This document shows positions 1-5,790 of a stretch of DNA of 5,790 nt, piece after piece. The DNA is taken from the NCBI GenBank assembly GCA_017438675.1, contig JAFRUW010000040.1, forward strand, positions 1-5,790. Reading direction: 5' to 3'. Below the pieces are notes generated by a model. That model was given only the letters and a program-made list of their open reading frames with translations, did not search any database and was not told where the DNA came from. Positions within the stretch are counted from its first letter, which is position 1. Every line of letters starts with the position of its first letter. A program made the position numbers and the translations under genes. This stretch comes from Oscillospiraceae bacterium. Lineage in GTDB: Bacteria; Bacillota; Clostridia; Oscillospirales; Oscillospiraceae.

Positions 1-11
1 ATGTTCATATT

Positions 12-39
12 TTTACCTCTTTTCAAATTGGTGTATTAA
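12..39 (+). promoter_or_regulatory. Possible sigma-A-type promoter upstream of rsmE (weak)
   Basis: A TTTACC hexamer at 12-17 and a TATTAA hexamer at 34-39 are separated by 16 bases, and each matches the housekeeping consensus at four of six positions. A second -10-like hexamer, TATTAT (five of six), lies at 41-46 but has no acceptable -35 partner. The region is AT-rich, in contrast to the coding DNA, and lies about 120 bases before the first gene, so a promoter here is plausible for rsmE and perhaps the genes behind it. In AT-rich DNA such matches arise easily by chance, so this is only a candidate. Confidence 0.22.
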
Positions 40-95
40 ATATTATGTAAGAATACCCGCGCAGGTTACAAATAAGAAAGAGCCTCGCAGGGTTT

Positions 96-138
96 CGCCG
101 CAAGGCGCAAAAACTCAAAAGAAATCTCAGGATTTCTT
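96..138 (+). repeat. Paired small hairpins in the rsmE leader
   Basis: Two stem-loops lie one after the other. The first is CGCC-GCAA-GGCG at 96-107, a four-pair GC stem capped by a GNRA-type GCAA tetraloop. The second is AAGAAAT at 119-125 pairing perfectly with ATTTCTT at 132-138 around a six-base loop. The core GCCGCAAGGC (97-106) recurs exactly at 5331-5340, in the left end of the downstream inverted-repeat element, where it is again followed by a perfect hairpin. This may be the remnant or edge of a related intergenic repeat, or simply leader RNA structure. The second hairpin has no T-tract after it, so it does not look like a terminator. Confidence 0.5.
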
Positions 139-146
139 ATGAAGAC

Positions 147-150
147 AAGG
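147..150 (+). promoter_or_regulatory. Ribosome binding site of rsmE
   Basis: AAGG lies 8 bases before the ATG at 159 and supports that start. No in-frame ATG, GTG or TTG lies between 159 and the upstream in-frame stop TAA at 48-50, so the start is effectively fixed. The nearby ATGs at 139 and 151 are in other frames. Confidence 0.6.
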
Positions 151-158
151 ATGAAATC

Positions 159-896
159 ATGGCAAGATTTTTCATATCAGCTTCAAATATGTTCGGCGGG
201 ATCGCCTATCTCACATCGGCGGAGCGCGACCATATCAAGGTGCTCAGGCTGCGTCAGGGCGAGACCTTCACCGTCTGCGACGGCAGCGGGAACGACTATA
301 CCTGCCGACTCGATAAAACCGAGGAGGGCGACCTTTGCGGCAGGATCATAAAGACAGAGCCTTCGGTGGGCGAGCCCACGGTGAATGTGGCCGTGTTCGC
401 CGCCCTTGCCAAGGGCGACAAGAATGAGACCGTCATTCAGAAATGCGTGGAGCTGGGAGCCAGGGAGATAAATATTTTCCCGTCGGCCCGATGCGTCTCC
501 CGTATAAACGGTCAGGCCGCGGCCGCAAAAAAGACCGAAAGATGGCAGAAAATATCTTTGGAGGCTGCGAAGCAGTCCGGCAGGGGCATCATACCCCAGG
601 TGAGGTATATCGAGGACTTCAATATAGCCGTGGCCATGGCCGCAAACGCCGAACTGCCCCTGTTTTTGTACGAAAACGAGGACAAACTGTCCATTCACGA
701 CGCGATCATGGACAAAAAGGACGCAAAGTCCATATCGGTGTTCACGGGGCCGGAGGGCGGCTTCGACGAAAGTGAAGTGAAGCTTGCCGTGGAAAAGGGC
801 ATGCTTTCCGTGACGCTGGGGCCCAGGATCCTCCGGTGCGAGACAGCGCCGATGTGCGCCGTAACCGCGGCAATGCTCTTAACGGGCAACCTTTAA
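159..896 (+). CDS. rsmE: 16S rRNA (uracil(1498)-N3)-methyltransferase RsmE
   Basis: RsmE uses S-adenosylmethionine to methylate N3 of U1498 in 16S rRNA, in the decoding region of the assembled 30S subunit; it acts in the cytoplasm. The 245-residue protein has the usual family length and layout: an N-terminal PUA-like RNA-binding domain (about 1-70) with the HIKVLR motif at 25-30, then a SPOUT-class methyltransferase domain (about 73-245) with a C-terminal trefoil knot. Visible family motifs are KCVELG (95-100), EAAKQSGRGIIP (135-146), GPEGG (197-201, cofactor loop) and LGPRILRCETA (220-230, knot). The start gives the family-like MARFF beginning. The gene is complete and ends in TAA. glgB follows after 48 bases on the same strand. 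In many Firmicutes rsmE lies beside prmA, which is not seen here. The assignment is firm; only the biological link to the glycogen genes is unclear. Confidence 0.95.
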   Translation: MARFFISASNMFGGIAYLTSAERDHIKVLRLRQGETFTVCDGSGNDYTCRLDKTEEGDLCGRIIKTEPSVGEPTVNVAVFAALAKGDKNETVIQKCVELGAREINIFPSARCVSRINGQAAAAKKTERWQKISLEAAKQSGRGIIPQVRYIEDFNIAVAMAANAELPLFLYENEDKLSIHDAIMDKKDAKSISVFTGPEGGFDESEVKLAVEKGMLSVTLGPRILRCETAPMCAVTAAMLLTGNL

Positions 897-908
897 GCAT
901 GAAAACAA

Positions 909-934
909 GCCTTCGGGCATTAGATATTATGGAG
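909..934 (+). promoter_or_regulatory. rsmE-glgB spacer: UUCG hairpin and glgB ribosome binding site
   Basis: The spacer holds GCC-TTCG-GGC at 909-918, a short stem closed by the exceptionally stable C(UUCG)G tetraloop. It is followed by the Shine-Dalgarno GGAG at 931-934, which ends 10 bases before the glgB ATG at 945. The hairpin has only three pairs and no T-tract, so it is not a terminator, and it leaves the ribosome site free. This supports readthrough from rsmE into glgB. Any regulatory role for the hairpin is speculative. Confidence 0.45.
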
Positions 935-944
935 AAAAATCGAA

Positions 945-2831
945 ATGAGAAACTATCATAAACCTTCGGAGATTGAAACGGACCTGTTCAGTCAGGGGGC
1001 CTTTCATGACTGCCACAAGGTATTCGGGGCTCATCCGGTAAAGAGCGGCACTGAATTTGCCGTCTGGGCGCCGGGAGCAAAGAGCGTCCGTGTAGCGGGC
1101 AGCTTCAACGATTGGGACAGGGACGCAGATTTCCTTGAACCTCTCGCCTCAAGCGGAGTGTGGTTCGGGTTCGTCCCGGGTGCCGCCGAGGGAGATATTT
1201 ACAAGTACGTTATTGAGACCGATACGGGCGAGATACTGTACAAGGCCGATCCCGTGGCGTTTTCCGCCCAGGTGAGACCGGAAACGGCGTCGGTCATCGC
1301 AAAGCTCACCGGTTACCGCTGGACGGACAGTCAGTGGATGGAGGAGCGGGCCTTTTCCGATCACTTCAAAAAGCCCCTGAACATCTACGAGGTACAGCTC
1401 GGCTCCTGGAAAAAGCCGGACTCCGACAATCCGGAATCCACATATAATTTCAGAGAGCTGGCGGATATGCTGGCGGCATACCTCAGGGAGATGGGCTACA
1501 CCCACATAGAGCTTATGCCCATTACGGAGCACCCCTTCGACGGGTCCTGGGGTTATCAGACAACGGGCTATTTCGCCCCCAGCAGCAGATACGGCTCACC
1601 GAAGGATTTCAAATACTTCGTAAATAAGCTCCACAGAGCCGGTATCGGTGTTATAATGGACTGGGTGCCCGGTCACTTCTGCCGGGACGAACACGGTCTC
1701 GGCCGCTTCAACGGCCACATGCTGTATGAGAATTACGATCACCGCGAATGGGGTACATACCGCTTTGATCTTGGGAAGCCGGAAGTAAAAAGCTTCCTCC
1801 TGTCCTCGGCAAAATACTGGCTTGAGCAGTATCATGTGGACGGAATCAGGGTTGACGGCGTATCAAGTATGCTTTATCTCAATTTTGGTGTGGAAAATCC
1901 GGAAGAAAAGCGATATAATAGATACGGGACAGAGGAAGACCCCGATGCGGTCGAATTCCTCCGCTCCTTCAATAAAATGGTGGGCGAGGAATTCCCCGGC
2001 GTGTTCACCGCCGCAGAGGAAACCACCTCCTGGCCAAAGGTCACGTACCCTCCCGACGAGGGGGGCCTGGGCTTCCACTACAAGTGGGACACGGGCTGGA
2101 TGAGCGATACCCTGCGGTACTGCGGTATCGACTTCCCCTGGAGGCGGGAGAATCACGGCCTCCTGACCTTCTCCATGACCTACGACTTTGACGAGAACTA
2201 TATCCTGCCCCTGGATCACGATCAGGTGGTTCACGGCAAGCTGTCCCTTATCGGGCGTATGCCCGGGGACTATGCCCAGAAATTCGCGGGGCTCAGGATA
2301 CTCAACATGTACCAGATGTGCCACCCCGGCGGGAAGCTCAATTTCATGGGCAGCGAGTTCGGGCAGTTCATCGAATGGCGGTACTATGAGGGACTTGAAT
2401 GGTTCCTTCTGGACTATGACAGTCACCGTCAGATACAGGGATTCGTCAAGGCCATGAACAAAGCCTACCTTTCCGACAAGGCCCTGTGGGGCGACAGTTA
2501 CTCCCGAAGCGGATTCAGGTGGCTGGATGCGGAGAACGCATCACAGAGCGTTCTGAGCTTTATCCGTTACGCGGGGGACGATTTCAGCGTAGCGGTGCTT
2601 AACATGTGCCCCGAGAGTTATCACAGCTACCGTATCGGCGTACCCCGGCCCGGCACTTACAGGGAGCTTATAAACTCCGACGCCGCGGAGTTCGGCGGAA
2701 GCGGTATGATAAATGAGAAAACAGTTACGGCGGAGGCAATACCCATGCACGGCTGTGACTGGTCCATAGAGATAAAACTCCCGTCCCTGGGCGGAGTTAT
2801 TATGAAGCCTGTGGACAGTGAGCGGAAATAA
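945..2831 (+). CDS. glgB: 1,4-alpha-glucan branching enzyme GlgB (GH13)
   Basis: GlgB cuts an alpha-1,4-glucan chain and rejoins the piece through an alpha-1,6 bond, creating glycogen branches in the cytoplasm. The 628 residues show a CBM48 domain (about 28-115, with FAVWAPGA at 38-45 and FNDWD at 54-58), a GH13 TIM barrel (about 150-520) and a C-terminal beta domain. Conserved regions are visible: DWVPGHF from D239 (region I), RVDGVSSMLY with nucleophile D304 (region II), AEETTSWP with acid/base E358 (region III), and HDQVVHGK with the third catalytic Asp D426 (region IV). It lacks the extra N-terminal module of the 728-residue E. coli enzyme, as in many Firmicutes. Two residues differ from the usual bacterial GH13_9 signature: Gly305 follows the nucleophile where Ala is usual, and Gln427 follows D426 where Glu is usual. 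Both resemble the eukaryote-type GH13_8 signature as I remember it. All three catalytic acids are present, so activity is expected. glgP follows 41 bases later. Confidence 0.96.
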   Translation: MRNYHKPSEIETDLFSQGAFHDCHKVFGAHPVKSGTEFAVWAPGAKSVRVAGSFNDWDRDADFLEPLASSGVWFGFVPGAAEGDIYKYVIETDTGEILYKADPVAFSAQVRPETASVIAKLTGYRWTDSQWMEERAFSDHFKKPLNIYEVQLGSWKKPDSDNPESTYNFRELADMLAAYLREMGYTHIELMPITEHPFDGSWGYQTTGYFAPSSRYGSPKDFKYFVNKLHRAGIGVIMDWVPGHFCRDEHGLGRFNGHMLYENYDHREWGTYRFDLGKPEVKSFLLSSAKYWLEQYHVDGIRVDGVSSMLYLNFGVENPEEKRYNRYGTEEDPDAVEFLRSFNKMVGEEFPGVFTAAEETTSWPKVTYPPDEGGLGFHYKWDTGWMSDTLRYCGIDFPWRRENHGLLTFSMTYDFDENYILPLDHDQVVHGKLSLIGRMPGDYAQKFAGLRILNMYQMCHPGGKLNFMGSEFGQFIEWRYYEGLEWFLLDYDSHRQIQGFVKAMNKAYLSDKALWGDSYSRSGFRWLDAENASQSVLSFIRYAGDDFSVAVLNMCPESYHSYRIGVPRPGTYRELINSDAAEFGGSGMINEKTVTAEAIPMHGCDWSIEIKLPSLGGVIMKPVDSERK

Positions 2832-2854
2832 ACCCAATTGCTATCCAAATAAGT

Positions 2855-2860
2855 GAGGAG
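2855..2860 (+). promoter_or_regulatory. Ribosome binding site of glgP
   Basis: GAGGAG in an A/G-rich run lies 12 bases before the ATG at 2873. It is the strongest Shine-Dalgarno match in the window, although its spacing is slightly long. The 41-base glgB-glgP spacer has no hairpin followed by T residues, so both genes are likely read from one transcript while glgP has its own efficient translation start. Confidence 0.7.
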
Positions 2861-2872
2861 AAAGAAGTATTT

Positions 2873-5242
2873 ATGTCATTGGATAAGAAAGTTTTCAAAG
2901 AAGAGTACAAAGCAAAGCTTATAAGCCTTTACGGCAAGGACGCTGCCGACTGCAGCGCATTCGAACAGTACGAAGCCCTTGTAAAGCTCATCGTAGACAA
3001 ATCATCAAGCATCAAGTCACAGACAAAGCACCGTTTTAAAGCAAACGACAAGAAGCACGTTTATTACTTTTCCATGGAATTCCTTATCGGCAGACTCCTT
3101 GAGAACTATGTGCTGAACATGGGTATCGGAGACGCCGTAAGGGCAGGACTCAAAGAGATGGGAATAGATTTCGATGAGCTCTGCGAGTGCGAAAAGGACC
3201 CGGGCCTGGGCAACGGCGGTTTAGGGCGACTTGCCGCCTGCTTCCTTGATTCCCTGGCATTTCTGGACATCAACGCCACCGGTATGGGCATCCGCTTCCA
3301 GTACGGCCTGTTCCGTCAGCGCATCACCTCCGGCTGGCAGACCGAGGAGCCCGACGCGTGGCTGGAAAACGGCTGGCCCTGGCAGCTCAGAAGACCTGAC
3401 GAGGCGGTCATCGTTCCCTACTACGGCGGCAGCCTGAAGATCAAGGCCGTGCCCTATGACGTACCCGTTATCGGCTACGGCGGCGAAACCGTAAACAAGC
3501 TCCGCCTCTGGAACGCGCAGCCCCATCAGGAGAGCTTTGACCTTGAAGCCTTCAACCGCGGCGACTATGCCGCCGCCTCCCGCACCTCCAGTGAGGCCCA
3601 GGCAATAAGCAACGTCCTCTATCCCGACGACTCCACCCCCGTGGGCAGAGAGCTGAGACTGAAGCAGGAGTACTTCTTCGTTTGCGCCGGCCTTACCTCC
3701 ATCCTTAGAAGGTACATCAAGCGTTACGGTCAGGACAGATGGAAGGAGTTCCCGGATCACGTAAGCATCCATATTAACGATACCCACCCTGCACTGTGCG
3801 TCCCCGAGCTTATGCGTCTCCTTCTTGACGAGGTCCATCTTGAGTGGGACGAGGCGTGGGACATCACCACCCGCGCGATTTCCTACACAAACCACACCAT
3901 CATGCCGGAGGCTCTGGAAAAGTGGCCCGTTGACGTTTACTGCAACCTGCTGCCCAGAATCTACAGCATCACCGAGGAGATCGACCGCAGATACAAGGAC
4001 AGCTTTGACCGCACAAGACCCAACTGGTTCGGCGAGCTGGACGCCACCAGCATCATCAAGAACGGAATGATCTACATGGCGAATCTGTCCGTTATCGGCA
4101 GCCATTCCGTAAACGGCGTCGCCGCCCTCCATACGGACATCCTGAAGGCCGAAACTCTCAAGGAGTTCTATGCCCTTACACCGGAGAAGTTCAACAACAA
4201 GACGAACGGCGTCACCCATAGGCGCTTCCTGGTCCAGGCGAACCCCGGCCTTACGAAGCTCATCAATGAAACCATCGGCGACAAGTGGATCAGAGAGCCG
4301 GAAAGACTTGAGGAGCTCATAAAGTTCAAGAGCGACAAGGCGTTTATCGACCAGCTTGCCAAGGTGAAGCTTCAGAACAAGCAGCGCTTTGCGGAATTTG
4401 TGGAGCGGACAAACGAGATCGCTCTTGACCCCAACTCCGTATTTGACATTCAGGTAAAGAGGATCCACGCCTACAAGCGTCAGCTTCTCTACACCCTGAA
4501 GATACTGAACCTGTACAACACACTGAAGGCGAACCCCAATCTGGACATTCAGCCCCAGACCTTTATCCTTGCCGGCAAGGCGGCGGCAAGCTATCACTAC
4601 GCCAAGGAGACCATCAAATTCTACTGCTCCGTGGCGGATAAGATCAATTCCGACCCCGACGTGGCTGATAAGATCAAGGTCATCTTCTTAGAGAACTTCA
4701 ACGTCAGCTCCGCCCAGCTCATCTATCCCGCGGCGGACATCTCCGAGCAGATTTCCACCGCCAGCAAGGAGGCCAGCGGCACCGGCAACATGAAGTTCAT
4801 GTTCAACGGCGCTGTTACCCTGGGCACCCTGGACGGCGCAAATGTGGAGATCCGGGAGCTGGTGGGCGACGACAACATCTATATCTTCGGTCTCAAGAGC
4901 GAAGAGGTCATGAACTACTACGCCAACGGCGGTTACTTCCCTTACGGCGTGGTTCAGGAGGATGAGCGCCTCCTCGTCATGATGGATCAGCTTGTGAACG
5001 GCTTCTTCAGCTCCTCCAACTACAACTTCTGGGGCATCCATGACGAGCTTATGAAGCACGGCGACACATTCTTTGTCCTGAAGGATTTCGCCCCCTATGT
5101 TGCCGCATGGGAAAAGATGATAAAGGCCCACGAGGACAAGAAGAAGTGGTACGGCATGAGCACCGTGAACATCGCCAAGGCCGGCTATTTCTCCAGCGAC
5201 AGGACCATCAGGGAGTACGCCGAGGACATCTGGCACGCTTAG
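2873..5242 (+). CDS. glgP: Glycogen/alpha-glucan phosphorylase GlgP (GT35)
   Basis: GlgP releases glucose-1-phosphate from non-reducing ends of glycogen by phosphorolysis, with pyridoxal phosphate as cofactor, in the cytoplasm. The 789-residue length suits bacterial family GT35. Motifs in order are DPGLGNGGLGRLAACF (from D109), INDTHPALCVPELMR, TNHTIMPEALEKWP with H341 (equivalent to rabbit muscle His377), NKTNG (442-446), FDIQVKRIHAYKRQ (from F524, with phosphate-contact R530 and K535) and EASGTGNMKF, where K641 forms the PLP Schiff base. The short N-terminus begins MSLDKKVFKEEY and lacks the Ser14 phosphorylation segment of animal enzymes, so control by that route is not expected. A preference for maltodextrin (MalP-like) cannot be excluded by sequence, but the glgB neighbour favours glycogen. 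Lysine codons are mixed AAA/AAG in the first ~60 codons and mostly AAG later, which together with the strong ribosome site suggests good expression. The gene ends in three consecutive in-frame stops, TAG-TAA-TAG (5240-5248). Confidence 0.97.
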   Translation: MSLDKKVFKEEYKAKLISLYGKDAADCSAFEQYEALVKLIVDKSSSIKSQTKHRFKANDKKHVYYFSMEFLIGRLLENYVLNMGIGDAVRAGLKEMGIDFDELCECEKDPGLGNGGLGRLAACFLDSLAFLDINATGMGIRFQYGLFRQRITSGWQTEEPDAWLENGWPWQLRRPDEAVIVPYYGGSLKIKAVPYDVPVIGYGGETVNKLRLWNAQPHQESFDLEAFNRGDYAAASRTSSEAQAISNVLYPDDSTPVGRELRLKQEYFFVCAGLTSILRRYIKRYGQDRWKEFPDHVSIHINDTHPALCVPELMRLLLDEVHLEWDEAWDITTRAISYTNHTIMPEALEKWPVDVYCNLLPRIYSITEEIDRRYKDSFDRTRPNWFGELDATSIIKNGMIYMANLSVIGSHSVNGVAALHTDILKAETLKEFYALTPEKFNNKTNGVTHRRFLVQANPGLTKLINETIGDKWIREPERLEELIKFKSDKAFIDQLAKVKLQNKQRFAEFVERTNEIALDPNSVFDIQVKRIHAYKRQLLYTLKILNLYNTLKANPNLDIQPQTFILAGKAAASYHYAKETIKFYCSVADKINSDPDVADKIKVIFLENFNVSSAQLIYPAADISEQISTASKEASGTGNMKFMFNGAVTLGTLDGANVEIRELVGDDNIYIFGLKSEEVMNYYANGGYFPYGVVQEDERLLVMMDQLVNGFFSSSNYNFWGIHDELMKHGDTFFVLKDFAPYVAAWEKMIKAHEDKKKWYGMSTVNIAKAGYFSSDRTIREYAEDIWHA

Positions 5243-5323
5243 TAATAGTTATTAATTATAGATAACAGATAGTTTTTTGGCTTTTTCATTTTTACTACAT
5301 CTGTTGTTAACGTAATATTTCGT
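5243..5323. other. AT-rich 3' flank of glgP, no clear terminator
   Basis: This stretch is strongly AT-rich and carries stops in all forward frames just after glgP. A weak imperfect stem pairs AACAGAT at 5264-5270 with ATCTGTT at 5299-5305, with a 28-base T-rich loop containing TTTTTT at 5273-5278. The T-run lies inside the loop and not after the stem, so this is not a standard intrinsic terminator. Transcription may end here by another route or run on into the structured element that begins at 5324. Confidence 0.4.
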
Positions 5324-5341
5324 CGCTCATGCCGCAAGGCA

Positions 5342-5369
5342 CCCCATTTCTGTCTCGTCAGAAATGGGG
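5342..5369. repeat. Perfect 11-pair hairpin inside the left end of the element
   Basis: CCCCATTTCTG (5342-5352) pairs without mismatch with CAGAAATGGGG (5359-5369) around the six-base loop TCTCGT. It lies 100 bases after the glgP stop codon. If glgP transcripts run this far, such a stem could block 3'-exonucleases and protect the message. No T-tract follows, so a role as an intrinsic terminator on the + strand is unlikely. GTCTC at 5352-5356 could instead pair with GAGAC at 5374-5378, so an alternative fold exists. Confidence 0.7.
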
Positions 5370-5380
5370 GAAAGAGACGA

Positions 5381-5416
5381 CCAAGAGGGGCGGCTTTTTA
5401 TGCCGTTTCCCCTTGG
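5381..5416. repeat. Bulged GC-rich stem-loop in the element
   Basis: CCAA (5381-5384), GGGG (5387-5390) and CGGC (5391-5394) pair in order with TTGG (5413-5416), CCCC (5409-5412) and GCCG (5402-5405). This gives 12 pairs, interrupted by a GA on one side and a TTT on the other. The loop is TTTTTAT, so the T-run lies in the loop and the shape is not that of a terminator. Confidence 0.55.
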
Positions 5417-5734
5417 AACCCCTTCCCTGAAACGGTAGTCACAGCCACAGAACAGCCATCGGCGAAAACGACAGACAGCATGTCTGATACTGCCTGCGCC
5501 TAACTCGCTCAGCAGCTTACTGCGGTGGTAATCAAAATCTGACGGCTCGGTTGTCCTCCAACTTTGACTGCACCGACCAAACTGAGCAGGAGCGTTCAGC
5601 GGACGATGGCTGCTGAGACGATCAAGGTTCAGGGATACCGCACCAGCGTATACGTAAGACAAATCCCACGACCGGAGGAAGCCATGTTTTCCACCGGGGG
5701 GTTTCCAAAGGGGGAACGCCTTTGGTTTGCTTTG

Positions 5735-5760
5735 CATACTTTCTCAAATAAGAAAGTATG
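5735..5760. repeat. Perfect 10-pair hairpin inside the right end of the element
   Basis: CATACTTTCT (5735-5744) pairs without mismatch with AGAAAGTATG (5751-5760) around the six-base loop CAAATA. The stem abuts the small TGCC-CCGC-GGCA fold of the right end with no intervening base, mirroring the arrangement at the left end, although the stem sequence differs. Confidence 0.7.
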
Positions 5761-5790
5761 TGCCCCGCGGCATGAGCGGTGCCGGATCGG

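Larger units (their letters stand above)
5324..5778. repeat. 455-base palindrome-rich element with inverted ends (MITE-like or structured RNA)
   Basis: The left end (5324-5342) and right end (5760-5778) are inverted copies of each other over 19 bases with two mismatches, sharing CGCTCATGCCGC exactly. Each end can also fold on itself (TGCC-N4-GGCA at 5330-5341 and 5761-5772). Directly inside lie long perfect hairpins: 11 pairs at the left (5342-5352 with 5359-5369) and 10 at the right (5735-5744 with 5751-5760). Further stems lie between, including 5381-5416, 5472-5486, 5582-5599, 5672-5697, 5705-5725 and a long-range nine-pair helix (5508-5516 with 5609-5617). No transposase is encoded and I see no target-site duplication at the edges. 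It may be a non-autonomous mobile repeat or a structured RNA read from either strand. An open frame on the - strand (5737 to 5327) spans most of it but has no convincing start signal and no recognisable domain. I do not recognise the family. Confidence 0.6.

Noticed and set aside
2..142. Open frame running in from the window edge, possibly the tail of an upstream gene
   Set aside because: It runs through the hairpins of the rsmE leader, its composition changes abruptly from aromatic-rich to Lys/Gln/Arg-rich, and no family is recognisable. The AT-rich character fits intergenic DNA better.
899..961. A 20-codon open frame in the rsmE-glgB spacer that overlaps the glgB start, possibly a leader peptide
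   Set aside because: There is no Shine-Dalgarno site before its ATG, no run of regulatory codons, and no attenuator-like hairpin with a T-tract. It appears to be chance.
1914..1919. Perfect TATAAT inside glgB, a possible internal promoter for glgP
   Set aside because: No acceptable -35 hexamer occurs 16-18 bases upstream, and it sits nearly 1 kb before glgP inside a conserved coding region.
3221..4597. Long open frame (458 codons) on the - strand opposite glgP
   Set aside because: It lies wholly antisense to a well-supported GT35 gene, has no recognisable domain or plausible start context, and is the expected by-product of GC-rich codon use in glgP. The same applies to the - strand frames at 1863-2426, 183-698 and 4688-5236.
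5264..5305. Intrinsic terminator of glgP
   Set aside because: The stem is AT-rich and bulged, its loop is 28 bases long, and the T-run is in the loop instead of after the stem.
5324..5778. Group II or group I intron
   Set aside because: I find no group II 5' GUGYG end or domain V signature, no recognisable group I core, and no intron-encoded protein. The element is also flanked by non-coding DNA and does not split a gene.
5324..5778. CRISPR array
   Set aside because: The repeated units are inverted, not direct, and there are no regularly spaced identical repeats or nearby cas genes.

Overview
The window holds three complete genes on the + strand: rsmE (159-896), glgB (945-2831) and glgP (2873-5242). 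A roughly 550-base non-coding tail follows (5243-5790), most of it a palindrome-rich element with matching inverted ends. Good Shine-Dalgarno sites, mid-to-high GC coding sequence between AT-rich spacers, a short branching enzyme without the extra N-terminal module of the E. coli type, and palindromic intergenic repeats together suggest a Gram-positive anaerobe of the class Clostridia, perhaps a Ruminococcus/Oscillospiraceae-like gut or rumen bacterium. That placement is inference from style; no taxonomic marker is present.

Layout. Bases 1-158 are an AT-rich leader with a weak promoter-like pair and two small hairpins before the rsmE start. RsmE is the 16S rRNA m3U1498 methyltransferase, a housekeeping ribosome-modification enzyme. 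After a 48-base spacer comes glgB, the glycogen branching enzyme (GH13 with CBM48). After a further 41-base spacer with a strong Shine-Dalgarno site comes glgP, glycogen phosphorylase (GT35, PLP-dependent). Short same-strand gaps with no terminator visible between the genes fit one transcription unit, with glgB-glgP the most secure pair.

How the genes work together. GlgB places alpha-1,6 branches in growing alpha-1,4-glucan. GlgP removes glucose from the non-reducing ends as glucose-1-phosphate. The pair therefore covers branch formation and phosphorolytic mobilisation of stored glycogen. The synthesis genes (glgC, glgD, glgA) and a debranching enzyme are not in this window. RsmE has no known metabolic link to glycogen and is probably only a positional neighbour.

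The part not explained by ordinary genes is 5324-5778. This 455-base block has 19-base inverted ends (17 of 19 matching). Just inside each end sits a long perfect hairpin, and several more stem-loops lie between them. It could be a MITE-like repeat or a large structured RNA, and it is the best candidate here for something undescribed. No CRISPR array, tRNA, rRNA, transposase gene or known riboswitch was recognised.
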